37,162 bases of DNA from NCBI GenBank assembly GCA_002352665.1, contig DEIV01000098.1, positions 1-37,162 on the forward strand, read 5' to 3'. Below, piece by piece: positions 17,521 through 26,407 of this stretch. A program made the translations under genes and the position numbers. The stretch is from Flavobacteriaceae bacterium UBA2765. GTDB taxonomy: Bacteria > Bacteroidota > Bacteroidia > Flavobacteriales > Flavobacteriaceae. Each line of letters begins with the position of its first letter. The first letter of the stretch is position 1. The notes beneath the pieces are model-generated. The model was not told the DNA's origin and searched no databases. It saw only the letters and a list, made by a program, of their open reading frames with translations.

Positions 17521-18756
17521 ATGGCTATTGTAAAACCTTTTTGTGCCGTAAGAGCCACGCGAGATAAAGTTGCATTGGTTTCTTCTCGGTCTTATGAGGC
17601 TTACTCTCCAGCAGAATTAGGTGCGCAATTAGATTTTAATCCATTTTCGTTCCTACATATTATAAGTCCTAGTTACAGGCATCAACAAGAAATGTCAAAT
17701 GACCAACGTTTTCAACTTATCCATGATAAGTATCTAGAATTTAAAGAACTTAATCATTTTTCTAAGGACGTCTCTCCGGCATTTTATATCTATAAAAAAG
17801 TAACTCAAAATTATTCATGCTGTGGTATTATCGCCGCAACAAGTGCAGCGGATTATGCAAATAATATTATCAAAAAGCATGAAGATACTTTACATAAAAG
17901 AGAAGTGTTATTTGAGAAATATTTAAAAACAACAGGCTTTAATGCAGAGCCTGTGTTACTTACCTTTCCTGATAATACTAAGATTGCTTCTATCATATCA
18001 AAGTATCAAAACCAAAGAGCAGAGTACGAATTTACAACGGAAAATTATAAGACACATTATTTGTGGAAAGTAGATCAATTGGATGAAATTTTAACCATTC
18101 AGCATGAATTTGATAGCATGAATGCCATCTATATTGCTGACGGACATCATAGAACAGCTTCCTCCTACTTATTAGCCGAAGATTTGAAAAGTGAAAATCC
18201 TTTACATAACGGTCAAGAGGATTATAATTTTTTTATGAGTTATTTAATTCCAGAGTCTGATCTGCAAATACATGAGTTTAACAGATTGATAAAGGATTTA
18301 AATGGTTTAACTAAACTTCAGTTTTTAGAAAAATTAGAAGTCTGGTTTAGAATCCAAAATAGAGGATCAGCATTGTATAAACCATCAAAAAAACATCATT
18401 TTAGTATGTATTTAGATGGCGACTTTTACTCGCTCTATCTTAGAAAGGAGACTTATGAAATTGATAATCCATTGAGTGATTTAGATCCACAATTGCTATT
18501 TACAACTGTGTTACAGTCAATATTAGGTATTCATGATTTACGAAATGATAGACGTATTGATTATGCCCATAGTGAAAAAGGAGCCATTCATTTAAAAAGC
18601 AGTGTTGATTCAGGTAAATATAAAGTGGCCTTTGGATTGTTTCCAATAACCATTGTTCAATTAAAAGCTGTGGCGGATGCTGGACTTAAAATGCCACCTA
18701 AGAGCACTTATATTTTACCCAAATTAAGAAGTGGTTTAACTATTTATGAATTTTAG
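17521..18756 (+). CDS. DUF1015 family protein, possible serine-linked kinase
   Basis: The 411-aa protein matches the DUF1015 family from its opening VKPFCAVRATRDKVALVSSRSY-like stretch and the central IYIADGHHRTASSYLLAE motif (about residues 200-217). The ADGHHR signature resembles the nucleotide-binding motif of ParB/sulfiredoxin-fold proteins, a fold shared with the free serine kinases SerK and SbnI. It follows serA by 2 nt, so it is almost certainly co-transcribed and translationally coupled with serC-serA. I infer a role in serine or phosphoserine metabolism, perhaps making phosphoserine from free serine. This is a context-based hypothesis and the biochemical activity is not shown by the sequence. 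Confidence 0.85.
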   Translation: MAIVKPFCAVRATRDKVALVSSRSYEAYSPAELGAQLDFNPFSFLHIISPSYRHQQEMSNDQRFQLIHDKYLEFKELNHFSKDVSPAFYIYKKVTQNYSCCGIIAATSAADYANNIIKKHEDTLHKREVLFEKYLKTTGFNAEPVLLTFPDNTKIASIISKYQNQRAEYEFTTENYKTHYLWKVDQLDEILTIQHEFDSMNAIYIADGHHRTASSYLLAEDLKSENPLHNGQEDYNFFMSYLIPESDLQIHEFNRLIKDLNGLTKLQFLEKLEVWFRIQNRGSALYKPSKKHHFSMYLDGDFYSLYLRKETYEIDNPLSDLDPQLLFTTVLQSILGIHDLRNDRRIDYAHSEKGAIHLKSSVDSGKYKVAFGLFPITIVQLKAVADAGLKMPPKSTYILPKLRSGLTIYEF

Positions 18757-18796
18757 TGTAATCCTTAAATTTCAATTTTAATACCATCGGAAACCA

Positions 18797-19447
18797 ATGA
18801 ACATAGCAAATAACCTAAAGAAAACTAAATCACAATTACCTAAACATGTTACTTTGGTTGCCGTTTCTAAAACCAAACCTGTAGAAACAATTTTAGAAGC
18901 TTATGATGCCGGCCAACGAATTTTTGGAGAAAATAAAATTCAGGAAATGGTTGATAAATTTGAGACCTTACCGAAAGATATAAAATGGCATATGATTGGT
19001 CATTTACAGCGAAATAAGGTGAAATATATGGCTCATTTTGTCGATCTAATTCATGGTGTAGATAGCTTTAAAACTTTAAAAGAAATTAATAAACAAGCTC
19101 TTAAACACGATAGGGTAATTAATTGTTTGTTACAGGCCAAAATTGCCAAAGAAGACACAAAGTTTGGTATGTCATTTAATGAAATTAAAGATCTTTTAAG
19201 TTCAGATGCAGTTAAAGATCTTACGCATATAAATATTACGGGATTAATGGGGATGTCTACTTTTACAGCGGATATTGAACAGATAAAAAATGAATTCAGT
19301 AATTTGAATGCATTTTTCGTTCAACTTAAAATTGAACACCCATCTCTGCAAACACTTTCCATGGGGATGAGTGGAGATTACCCTATTGCTATAGCTAATG
19401 GTAGTACCATGGTTAGGGTTGGAAGTGCCATTTTTGGAAGTAGATAA
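18797..19447 (+). CDS. YggS-type PLP homeostasis protein
   Basis: The 216-aa protein is a single-domain fold III PLP-binding TIM barrel. The Schiff-base lysine is K25 in LVAVSKTKPVE. Further signatures are GENKIQEM, WHMIGHLQRNKVKY and the C-terminal SMGMSGDYPIAIANGSTMVRVGSAIFG. Members (YggS/PLPBP/PROSC) have no clear catalytic reaction and help balance free PLP. It follows the DUF1015 gene after 40 nt, next to the PLP enzyme SerC. Confidence 0.94.
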   Translation: MNIANNLKKTKSQLPKHVTLVAVSKTKPVETILEAYDAGQRIFGENKIQEMVDKFETLPKDIKWHMIGHLQRNKVKYMAHFVDLIHGVDSFKTLKEINKQALKHDRVINCLLQAKIAKEDTKFGMSFNEIKDLLSSDAVKDLTHINITGLMGMSTFTADIEQIKNEFSNLNAFFVQLKIEHPSLQTLSMGMSGDYPIAIANGSTMVRVGSAIFGSR

Positions 19448-19478
19448 ATTTTTATTGATGCCTTAGGTCGAATTCAAA

Positions 19479-19511
19479 TTGGTATTAGACCAAAAAGTTT
19501 CGTTATCTTTG
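19479..19511 (+). promoter_or_regulatory. Promoter of creatininase-like gene
   Basis: TTG at 19479-19481 and TATCTTTG at 19504-19511 are separated by 22 nt, close to the TTTG / TAnnTTTG pair used by the Bacteroidetes primary sigma. The start codon lies 22 nt further on. Confidence 0.5.
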
Positions 19512-19533
19512 ATTCTACAAATCATAATCTAAC

Positions 19534-20295
19534 ATGAGGCCTTATATTTTAGCAGAAACAAATTGGAAAACCATTAAAAATACTGAATTTGAGCTAGCAG
19601 TTTTACCATGGGGAGCTACAGAAGCTCATAATTACCATTTACCTTATGCAACTGATAATATTGAAGCCGACTTTATTGCTGCAGCATCTGCTAAAATTGC
19701 CTGGGATAATGGTGCTAAACTAATTGTTTTGCCTACCATACCCTTTGGTGTAAATACAGGTCAATCTGATATATTACTGGATATTAATTTAAATCCATCC
19801 ACGCAATTTGCTATTCTATCTGATGTTATTGAAACACTAAATAGGCAAGGTATTAATAAATTGATGGTATTTAACAGCCATGGAGGAAATGACTTAAAAG
19901 GCATTATTCGTGAATTGGGACTCAAATTCCCAAAGATGTTTATTTGCATTTCTAATTGGTTCAAATTACCTGAAAAAAATATATTTTTTGACGAACCCGG
20001 AGACCATGCAGACGAAATGGAAACGAGCCTTTTATTATATCTTAAACCGGAACTTGTATTACCAAAAGATGCTTGGGGAGCCGGTAAAGAAAAAAAGAAT
20101 AAAATTAAGGCTTTTACGGAAGGTTGGGTTTGGACAGAACGTAAATGGTCACAAATAAGTGAAGATACTGGTGTTGGGAATCCGAAATTAGCGACAAAAG
20201 AAAAGGGAGAACGTTTTTTTAAAGCCCTTACTCAAAAAATGGGTGATCTACTTTATGAAATTAGCAAAGCTGATATTGAAGATTTATATGAATAA
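19534..20295 (+). CDS. Creatininase family amidohydrolase
   Basis: The 253-aa length is usual for the creatininase/FAPy-deformylase superfamily. The metal-binding motif reads GATEAHNYHLPYATD (about 27-41), with E30, H32 and D41 as likely ligands. FNSHGGND is at 113-120 and DHADEMETS at 157-165 supplies the last acidic ligand. Members hydrolyse cyclic amides or formamides (creatinine, formylated pyrimidine intermediates, mycofactocin peptides). The substrate here cannot be told from sequence or neighbours. A hairpin follows at 20366-20400. Confidence 0.9.
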   Translation: MRPYILAETNWKTIKNTEFELAVLPWGATEAHNYHLPYATDNIEADFIAAASAKIAWDNGAKLIVLPTIPFGVNTGQSDILLDINLNPSTQFAILSDVIETLNRQGINKLMVFNSHGGNDLKGIIRELGLKFPKMFICISNWFKLPEKNIFFDEPGDHADEMETSLLLYLKPELVLPKDAWGAGKEKKNKIKAFTEGWVWTERKWSQISEDTGVGNPKLATKEKGERFFKALTQKMGDLLYEISKADIEDLYE

Positions 20296-20365
20296 ATCAT
20301 TAATATTTAATATTCCTTTTTTTATCTTTTATTTTTTTATTTAAAGTCCTTATGCATTTTGAGTT

Positions 20366-20400
20366 AAATAGCTTCCTAAATATAGTTCGAGCTATTTTTT
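20366..20400 (+). terminator. Putative terminator after creatininase-like gene
   Basis: AAATAGCT (20366-20373) pairs with AGCTATTT (20390-20397), followed by a T run. A second AATAGCT at 20429-20435 and an ATCCC/GGGAT hairpin at 20436-20454 sit close by and could form alternative structures. Rather AT-rich, so the stem is moderately stable. Confidence 0.5.
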
Positions 20401-20552
20401 ATATAATAATTATATTCAGAACTAATTCAATAGCTATCCCAGAGGTTTCGGGATTACTCGTTTTAATTGTAAATTTCACTTGAATAGACAGAATTTAAAA
20501 AAAATGAACACCGGGTATTTAAAAAATGTTTACATCCTAATTATTAATTGAA

Positions 20553-21380
20553 ATGAAAAAAAAATTATTTTTTATATTATTGTTTGGGTTGCCTATATTT
20601 ATGTATGCTCAATCCACTAACTATGCAATAAAGCTTAATGTAAATTATTATAGCGATTCTATTAACCTAGCTGACGATTACACAAATGAACGTTGTGTTT
20701 TGGATATCTATTATCCTGAAAATATTAAAAATTATGCAACCATTGTTTGGTTTCATGGAGGTGGATTGACCGGTGGTAACAAAGAATTTCCTGCAGAATT
20801 AAAAGAAAAAGGCGTTTGTATTGTTGCTGTTAATTATAGATTGTATCCTAAAGTAAAAGCTCCAACTTATATTGAAGATGCCGCAGCCGCAGTGAGTTGG
20901 GTGTTTCATAATATTGAGAATTTAGGTGGCGATCCTTCTTTAATTTTTATTTCAGGTCATTCAGCAGGAGGTTATTTGGCAAGTATGATTGGTTTGGATA
21001 AATCATATTTAAAAAAACATAATATTGATGCAAATGATATTGCCGGATTGATTCCATTAAGCGGACATACCATTACTCATTTTACAGTTAGAAAAGAAAA
21101 TGGTATTCCCGGTACACAGCCTGTAGTAGATAATTTTGCTCCACTCTATCATGTTCGTTCTGATGCTCCTCCTCTATTGTTAATTACTGGTGACAGAGAA
21201 TTGGAATTATTAGGGAGATATGAGGAAAATGCATATCTCATGCGAATGATGAAAGTAGTTGGACATCAAAGAACTAAAATATACGAATTAGATGGATATG
21301 GACATAATATGACCAAAGCAGCTTTTCCTTTATTATTAAAAGAGGTCCAAAGTATTCAAGAGGAAAAAAAAAGTAAATAG
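20553..21380 (+). CDS. Secreted alpha/beta hydrolase (esterase-like)
   Basis: The 275-aa protein has a signal peptide (MKKKLFFILLFGLPIFMYAQ) and an alpha/beta hydrolase fold of the hormone-sensitive-lipase / carboxylesterase type. The oxyanion-hole motif is HGGG (68-71). The nucleophile is S137 in SGHSAGGY, and D214 (ITGDREL) and H251 (GYGHNM) complete the triad. It is probably a periplasmic or secreted esterase acting on small acyl esters or decorated sugars. The upstream 257 nt holds a terminator and inverted repeats but no clear promoter box. Confidence 0.9.
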   Translation: MKKKLFFILLFGLPIFMYAQSTNYAIKLNVNYYSDSINLADDYTNERCVLDIYYPENIKNYATIVWFHGGGLTGGNKEFPAELKEKGVCIVAVNYRLYPKVKAPTYIEDAAAAVSWVFHNIENLGGDPSLIFISGHSAGGYLASMIGLDKSYLKKHNIDANDIAGLIPLSGHTITHFTVRKENGIPGTQPVVDNFAPLYHVRSDAPPLLLITGDRELELLGRYEENAYLMRMMKVVGHQRTKIYELDGYGHNMTKAAFPLLLKEVQSIQEEKKSK

Positions 21381-21423
21381 TCTATGGTAAAAATTTGATA
21401 TATTTTTATTCATTATTTAGTAC

Positions 21424-22194
21424 ATGGCATTTAAAAAATTAAAATATTGGTTTGATAGAGAGTTGGCCATACTTTTATCCGAAAAAATAATCAATGTCAA
21501 ATCAGATTTTGAAAAGGATAAATTTATCCAAATCATTGACCAAAATGTTCAAAATTTAGAATTAAAAGATCGTGTAGAAGTTATTGCAGATGCTTTACAC
21601 CATCATTTAACAACTTCTTATACTCAGAACATTGATATCTTAATTCAAACATTGGGTCAAGAAAACGAATCAGAAACCGGTATGTTTACCAACTATTATT
21701 GGATAATGCCTATTGCAAAATATGTTGAAAAATACGGGTTAGAGGATTTTGAAGTATCAATGAACGCCATTAGTGAAATTACCAAGCGAAATACAGGTGA
21801 ATATGCCATCCGACCGTATTTAGAACTTTATACCCAACAGACTTTAGCAGTAATGAGATTATGGTCTAAAGATGATAATAGACATCTAAGAAGACTGTCA
21901 AGTGAGGGGCTAAGACCAAGATTGCCATGGGCAAAAAAAATGGATATGTTTGTTCAGAATCCCAAACTCATCATTCCAATACTTAACAATTTAAAAGATG
22001 ATTCTTCTAAATATGTTCAAAAATCGGTTGCCAATTGTCTAAATGATATATTGAAAGATAATTTTAAAATTGGACAAGAACTCATAAATAAATGGAGTAT
22101 AGATGCCACAAAAGAAAGACAATGGATCATCAAACATGCACTTAGAAATTTACTTAAAACTCAAAACGAATGGGCGATGCAAATCGTGGATTAA
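21424..22194 (+). CDS. DNA alkylation repair protein (AlkC/AlkD-like)
   Basis: The 256-aa protein is all-helical and looks like HEAT-like repeats. The signatures are MPIAKYVEKYGLEDFEVSM, LRRLSSEGLRPRLPWA and the C-terminal KSVANCLNDILKDN-type repeats. These match DNA alkylation repair proteins of the AlkC/AlkD group, base glycosylases that remove N3- and N7-alkylpurines. The RRLSSEGLRPRLPW stretch is closest to AlkC-like members. It converges on dnaB with a 15-nt gap and no strong terminator, so read-through from either side is possible. Confidence 0.88.
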   Translation: MAFKKLKYWFDRELAILLSEKIINVKSDFEKDKFIQIIDQNVQNLELKDRVEVIADALHHHLTTSYTQNIDILIQTLGQENESETGMFTNYYWIMPIAKYVEKYGLEDFEVSMNAISEITKRNTGEYAIRPYLELYTQQTLAVMRLWSKDDNRHLRRLSSEGLRPRLPWAKKMDMFVQNPKLIIPILNNLKDDSSKYVQKSVANCLNDILKDNFKIGQELINKWSIDATKERQWIIKHALRNLLKTQNEWAMQIVD

Positions 22195-22209
22195 TATTAA
22201 AAACAATAT

Positions 22210-23727
22210 CTAAAACGGAACATCTCCATCATCAGATACATCTTCAAACGCATCATTAGGGTTCTGATAATTCTTTGGCTCAATAGCTTCATTCATTTTA
22301 GATTGGAATTCTGTAGCAAATGCCTCTTCTAAATCTGAAAATTCTGCCAAATGCCCTGTAAATTTTAGTCGGATATTTTCCAAACCACCATTTCTATGTT
22401 TGGCAACTATAAATTCTGCTTGGCCTTCACAAGGCGTACGTTCATCATCATCCCATTCTGTTTGACCATAATATTCAGGTCTAAAAATAAAAGAAACAAT
22501 ATCGGCATCTTGTTCTATGGCACCAGATTCACGTAAATCTGATAATAAAGGACGCTTGCTTCCACCACGTGTTTCAACAGCACGAGACAATTGAGATAAT
22601 GCAATCACAGGAATACTCAATTCTTTTGCCAAAGCCTTTAAATTTCTAGATATGGTAGAAATTTCTTGTTCTCTATTTCCACCACCTTTTGCAGCAGTAC
22701 CAGCTGTCATCAATTGCAAATAATCAATAATTATAATTTTAACACCATGTTGAGAGGCCAATCGTCTGGCTTTTGCCCGTAGATCAAAAATGGATAATGA
22801 AGGTGTGTCATCAATAAATATAGGTGCTTTAGATAAGTTTTTAACTTTTACATTTAATTGTTCCCATTCATGAGGTTGTAAATCACCTTTTCTCAATTTA
22901 CCTGATGAAATACCGGTTTCACTAGAGATCATCCTGGTAATTAACTGTACAGATGACATCTCTAAGGAAAATATGGCCACAGGAATATCAAAATCTATAG
23001 CTACATTTTTCGCCATAGACATGACAAAGGCTGTTTTACCCATACCTGGTCTTGCAGCCAATATTACCAAATCAGATGGTTGCCAACCTGATGTTAATGC
23101 ATCTAATTTTGAGAATCCTGAAGGTACACCACTCATACCCTCTTTGTTAGAAATTTCTTCAATTTTTTTAAGGGCTTGGTTAACCAATCCCTCTGCGGCT
23201 TCAGAACTCTTCTTTAAATTACCTTGGGTAACTTCAAATAATTTGGTTTCAGCAGTATCTAATAAATCAAAAACATCAGATGTTTCATCATAAGCTTCGT
23301 CAATTATTTCACTTGAGATACTAATAAGACGTCTCTGAATATATTTTTGAATAATGATTCTGGCATGAAATTCAATATGAGCAGAAGAAGCTACTTTTTG
23401 TGTTAACCCTACCAAATAAAAATCACCACCAACACTTTCTAATTTTCCTTCTTTACGCAATTGACTTGTAACTGTCAATAAATCTATAGGTTCAGATTCA
23501 TTAAACAACTTAAACATAGCATCATAAATATGCTGATGGGCTTGTTTGTAAAAAGCATCAGCATGTAAAATATCTATAACATCATCTACTCCTTTTTTGT
23601 CAATCATCATAGCTCCCAATACAGCTTCCTCTAAATCAACTGCTTGTGGGGGTAATTTACCTTTTTCAAGGTTAATTAAAGTCCCTTTTTTGGCACTTTG
23701 TGTTCTTATAGGTTGTAACTTTTCCAT
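22210..23727 (-). CDS. dnaB: Replicative DNA helicase DnaB
   Basis: This is the hexameric 5'-3' helicase of the replication fork. The 505-aa protein has the N-terminal primase-interacting domain (about 28-130), a linker, and a RecA-type motor with Walker A ARPGMGKT at 225-232 and Walker B IIIIDYLQLM near 330. DLRESGAIEQDAD and the C-terminal FIVAKHRNGG are DnaB signatures. No intein is present at the usual Walker A or B sites. A promoter box 4 nt before the ATG predicts a leaderless mRNA. Confidence 0.97.
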   Translation of the reverse strand: MEKLQPIRTQSAKKGTLINLEKGKLPPQAVDLEEAVLGAMMIDKKGVDDVIDILHADAFYKQAHQHIYDAMFKLFNESEPIDLLTVTSQLRKEGKLESVGGDFYLVGLTQKVASSAHIEFHARIIIQKYIQRRLISISSEIIDEAYDETSDVFDLLDTAETKLFEVTQGNLKKSSEAAEGLVNQALKKIEEISNKEGMSGVPSGFSKLDALTSGWQPSDLVILAARPGMGKTAFVMSMAKNVAIDFDIPVAIFSLEMSSVQLITRMISSETGISSGKLRKGDLQPHEWEQLNVKVKNLSKAPIFIDDTPSLSIFDLRAKARRLASQHGVKIIIIDYLQLMTAGTAAKGGGNREQEISTISRNLKALAKELSIPVIALSQLSRAVETRGGSKRPLLSDLRESGAIEQDADIVSFIFRPEYYGQTEWDDDERTPCEGQAEFIVAKHRNGGLENIRLKFTGHLAEFSDLEEAFATEFQSKMNEAIEPKNYQNPNDAFEDVSDDGDVPF

Positions 23728-23731
23728 GCAG

Positions 23732-23739
23732 CAAATGTA
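23732..23739 (-). promoter_or_regulatory. -7 promoter box for dnaB, probably leaderless
   Basis: The minus strand reads TACATTTG, matching TAnnTTTG, and ends 4 nt before the dnaB ATG at 23727. Confidence 0.5.
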
Positions 23740-23854
23740 ATTTTTAAATCCAAAATATATACCCTAATATACAACTAAATTTGAACACATTATGTTAACA
23801 AGTGAATTTATTGTTAATAAGTCTAAATTATAAAAGTGTCTTTATTTTTTTGAG

Positions 23855-23862
23855 TATTTTTG
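23855..23862 (+). promoter_or_regulatory. -7 promoter box for DUF3810 gene, probably leaderless
   Basis: TATTTTTG matches TAnnTTTG and ends 4 nt before the ATG at 23867. It lies back to back with the dnaB promoter. Confidence 0.5.
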
Positions 23863-23866
23863 ACAA

Positions 23867-24940
23867 ATGAAGAAACTATCCGTGTATCAAATACTTAGCC
23901 TCTTATTAGTTGTACAATTACTTTTAGTAAAATTATTATCTTATTTTCCTAATACAATTGAGAAGTATTATGCTCATGGTATTTATCCTTTTATTTCAAA
24001 ACTTTTTAGAATTATTTTCGGATGGCTTCCTTTTTCTGTAGGAGATGTACTCTACTTTTTTATAGGACTGGCATTTATTATTGGAACAATAAAATGGGTA
24101 AAAAATAAATTTAAAAATACGCTACAACATCTCTTTACGCTTGGAGCTTATTTATCTGTATTTTATTTTTTTTTCCATTTTTTATGGGGAATGAATTATC
24201 ACAGAAACTCTTTATACACAACATTAGAATTGGAACAAAAGCCTTATAATCTTACCGAATTAACACAAGTAACTAACCGTTTATTAGAACATGTAAAAAA
24301 AACTCAAATGCAGTTGGTCAATCATGATACTTTACCTGTAATTATTCCTTATTCAAAGAATGAGATTCTATCAAAAACGGCAAGTGCTTATGATAATTTA
24401 TCAAAGATCTATCCCCATTATCAATACCAAAATATCTCCATAAAAAAATCATTATTCAGCTTACCTCTGAGTTATATGGGTTTTTCAGGATATTTAAATC
24501 CCTTATCTGGAGAGGCACAGGTCAATTATAAAGTGCCAAACATAAATTTACCAGCTATTAGTTGTCATGAAGTTGCACATCAGTTGGGAATAGCCTCTGA
24601 AAGTGAGGCTAATTTTATTGGTTTTTTAGCGGCAACAAAATATAATGACCTTTATTTTAATTATGCTACTTATATCAAGGCATTACGGTTTTCAATTGCA
24701 GGACTCTATTCCCTTGATGAAGAAAAGGCAAAAGAAATTATAGAAAATATACCGAAGGGAGTTCTAAAAAACATTGAAGAATCACAAGAGTTTTGGCTGT
24801 CTTATCAAAACGATTTGGAGCCATTTTTTAAACTATTTTATGACAATTATTTAAAAGCCAATCAGCAAAAAGATGGCATGAAAAGTTATAATAGAATGAT
24901 TGATTTATTGGTAGCATACCATTTGAAGTACGGCATTTAA
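23867..24940 (+). CDS. DUF3810 membrane protein with metallopeptidase motif
   Basis: The 357-aa protein has three N-terminal hydrophobic segments (about 8-25, 60-77, 92-109) and then a soluble domain. It carries a zinc-protease HExxH motif (H234-E235-H238 in SCHEVAHQLG), with a downstream glutamate in ASESEANF as the likely third ligand. The opening and the WGMNYHRNSL segment match the DUF3810 family of Bacteroidetes and Firmicutes. The function is not established; the motif suggests a membrane-bound zinc peptidase. It is divergent from dnaB. Confidence 0.88.
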   Translation: MKKLSVYQILSLLLVVQLLLVKLLSYFPNTIEKYYAHGIYPFISKLFRIIFGWLPFSVGDVLYFFIGLAFIIGTIKWVKNKFKNTLQHLFTLGAYLSVFYFFFHFLWGMNYHRNSLYTTLELEQKPYNLTELTQVTNRLLEHVKKTQMQLVNHDTLPVIIPYSKNEILSKTASAYDNLSKIYPHYQYQNISIKKSLFSLPLSYMGFSGYLNPLSGEAQVNYKVPNINLPAISCHEVAHQLGIASESEANFIGFLAATKYNDLYFNYATYIKALRFSIAGLYSLDEEKAKEIIENIPKGVLKNIEESQEFWLSYQNDLEPFFKLFYDNYLKANQQKDGMKSYNRMIDLLVAYHLKYGI

Positions 24941-25084
24941 TTGCATAAAGTTTTATAATCTTAAATTCTTAGCCTTGAAACACATCAAACCGAATTATGG
25001 AAAAGATTTAGTGAGAAATATTCAAAAGCAAATGATTAACCAAACTTTATTTATTTGAAGAAGGGCTATCTCAAGAGCTTTTTC

Positions 25085-25092
25085 TATTTTTG
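25085..25092 (+). promoter_or_regulatory. -7 promoter box for RNA methyltransferase gene
   Basis: TATTTTTG matches TAnnTTTG, 13 nt before the GTG start, so the leader would be short. The flanking text TATTTTTGACAAA is shared with the promoter at 23855. Confidence 0.5.
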
Positions 25093-25105
25093 ACAAACTT
25101 TAATT

Positions 25106-25900
25106 GTGCAAAAAGAAATTACTAGTATCCATAATTCTTTAATAAAAGAAGTTTTACGCTTGCAAAGTAAATCCCGTGAACGTAAAAAATCGGGACTCTT
25201 TATCATTGAAGGTAAACGTGAAATCTCTTTGGCCAAAAAAGGAAATTATCAATTTTCTACGATTTTATATTGTCCAGAAATTTTAAATCATAATGAATTG
25301 ACCAACTATCAATTTGATTGTGAATTCATACAAATAAACAGAGAAGTATATCAAAAAATTGCCCAGCGAGATTCTACTGAAGGCATTATTGCCATTGCCA
25401 AAAGCAAAAATCTCACTATAGAAGCCATTAGTATAGAAAATAATAGTCCTTTAATTTTAGTTGCTGAAGCTCCTGAAAAACCGGGTAATATAGGAGCCTT
25501 ACTAAGAACTGCTGATGCTGCAAATGTAGATATGGTTTTAATTGCTAATCCTAAAACAGATCTCTATAACCCTAATATTATCAGATCAAGTGTTGGCTGT
25601 GTTTTTACCAATAAAATAGCTACCGGAACAACTGATGAAATTATTAAATTCTTAAATAAAAATAGTGTGGCCATCTATTGTGCGGCCTTAACGGCTTCAA
25701 AACCGTATCACACCGTAAATTTTTCCAAGCCTTCTGCCATTGTGGTGGGTACGGAAGCAACGGGTTTAAGTGAGGAATGGTTAAAAAATGCCAGTCAAAA
25801 TATAATTATTCCTATGCAAGGACAAATAGATTCACTAAATGTGTCTGTTTCAGCTTCAATTCTTATTTTTGAAGCCAAAAGACAACGTAATTTCAAGTAA
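25106..25900 (+). CDS. TrmH/SpoU family RNA 2'-O-methyltransferase
   Basis: The 264-aa protein has an N-terminal substrate-binding region (about 1-105; QSKSRERKKSGLFIIEGKRE) and a SPOUT domain with a trefoil knot. The knot motifs are PGNIGALLRTADAANVD, NPNIIRSSVGCVF, VVGTEATGLSEEW and the C-terminal IPMQGQIDSLNVSVSASIL. It methylates a 2'-hydroxyl on rRNA or tRNA with SAM; the target base is not clear. The start is GTG at 25106, the only sensible one before the conserved text. The NlpC/P60 gene starts at the next base after the stop. Confidence 0.94.
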   Translation: MQKEITSIHNSLIKEVLRLQSKSRERKKSGLFIIEGKREISLAKKGNYQFSTILYCPEILNHNELTNYQFDCEFIQINREVYQKIAQRDSTEGIIAIAKSKNLTIEAISIENNSPLILVAEAPEKPGNIGALLRTADAANVDMVLIANPKTDLYNPNIIRSSVGCVFTNKIATGTTDEIIKFLNKNSVAIYCAALTASKPYHTVNFSKPSAIVVGTEATGLSEEWLKNASQNIIIPMQGQIDSLNVSVSASILIFEAKRQRNFK

Positions 25901-26359
25901 ATGAATAAAATTTATCTCATAATTTCTCTTGTTTTTGTTTTATTTTTAACCAGTTGTGGAACATCAAAAAGAGCAATTCAAAATGCTAAAGTTGAAAACA
26001 AAATAGAGCAACAATATCAAATATATAAGGGTGTAAAATATAAGTATGGAGGAACGGATAATAGAGGTTTTGATTGTTCGGGATTTGTTCAAAAAGTATA
26101 TCGAGACGGATTACAAACGCAACTGCCAAGAGTGACCAAAGATATTGCTAAATTAGGTAGAAAAATCTCTAAATATAAACTTAAACCGGGTGACTTGGTA
26201 TTTTTTAGACCGTCTAGAAGGTATAGACATGTTGGTATTTATGTGGGAAATAATATGTTTATACACAGTTCAACTTCTCAGGGCATAACCAAATCTAATT
26301 TAGACAACGTTTATTGGAAAAAGAAATATAAATTTGCCAAACGTATTCTAAAAATGTAG
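25901..26359 (+). CDS. NlpC/P60 lipoprotein peptidoglycan hydrolase
   Basis: The 152-aa protein has a lipoprotein signal with Cys19 (FLTSCGTSK). A C40 NlpC/P60 domain follows: catalytic C59 in NRGFDCSGFVQKVY, H110 in YRHVGIYVGN and a third polar residue at H122. It should cleave peptide stems of peptidoglycan from the membrane. It follows the methyltransferase stop directly, so the two genes are translationally linked, although no functional tie is obvious. Confidence 0.94.
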   Translation: MNKIYLIISLVFVLFLTSCGTSKRAIQNAKVENKIEQQYQIYKGVKYKYGGTDNRGFDCSGFVQKVYRDGLQTQLPRVTKDIAKLGRKISKYKLKPGDLVFFRPSRRYRHVGIYVGNNMFIHSSTSQGITKSNLDNVYWKKKYKFAKRILKM

Positions 26360-26407
26360 GCCATTTACATGGTGATTAATTACGCGCTATACAATTAATA
26401 TCTTAAA

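Noticed and set aside
22973..23293. 106-codon plus-strand frame
   Set aside because: It is wholly antisense to dnaB, inside its conserved motor domain, and the product has no recognisable features.
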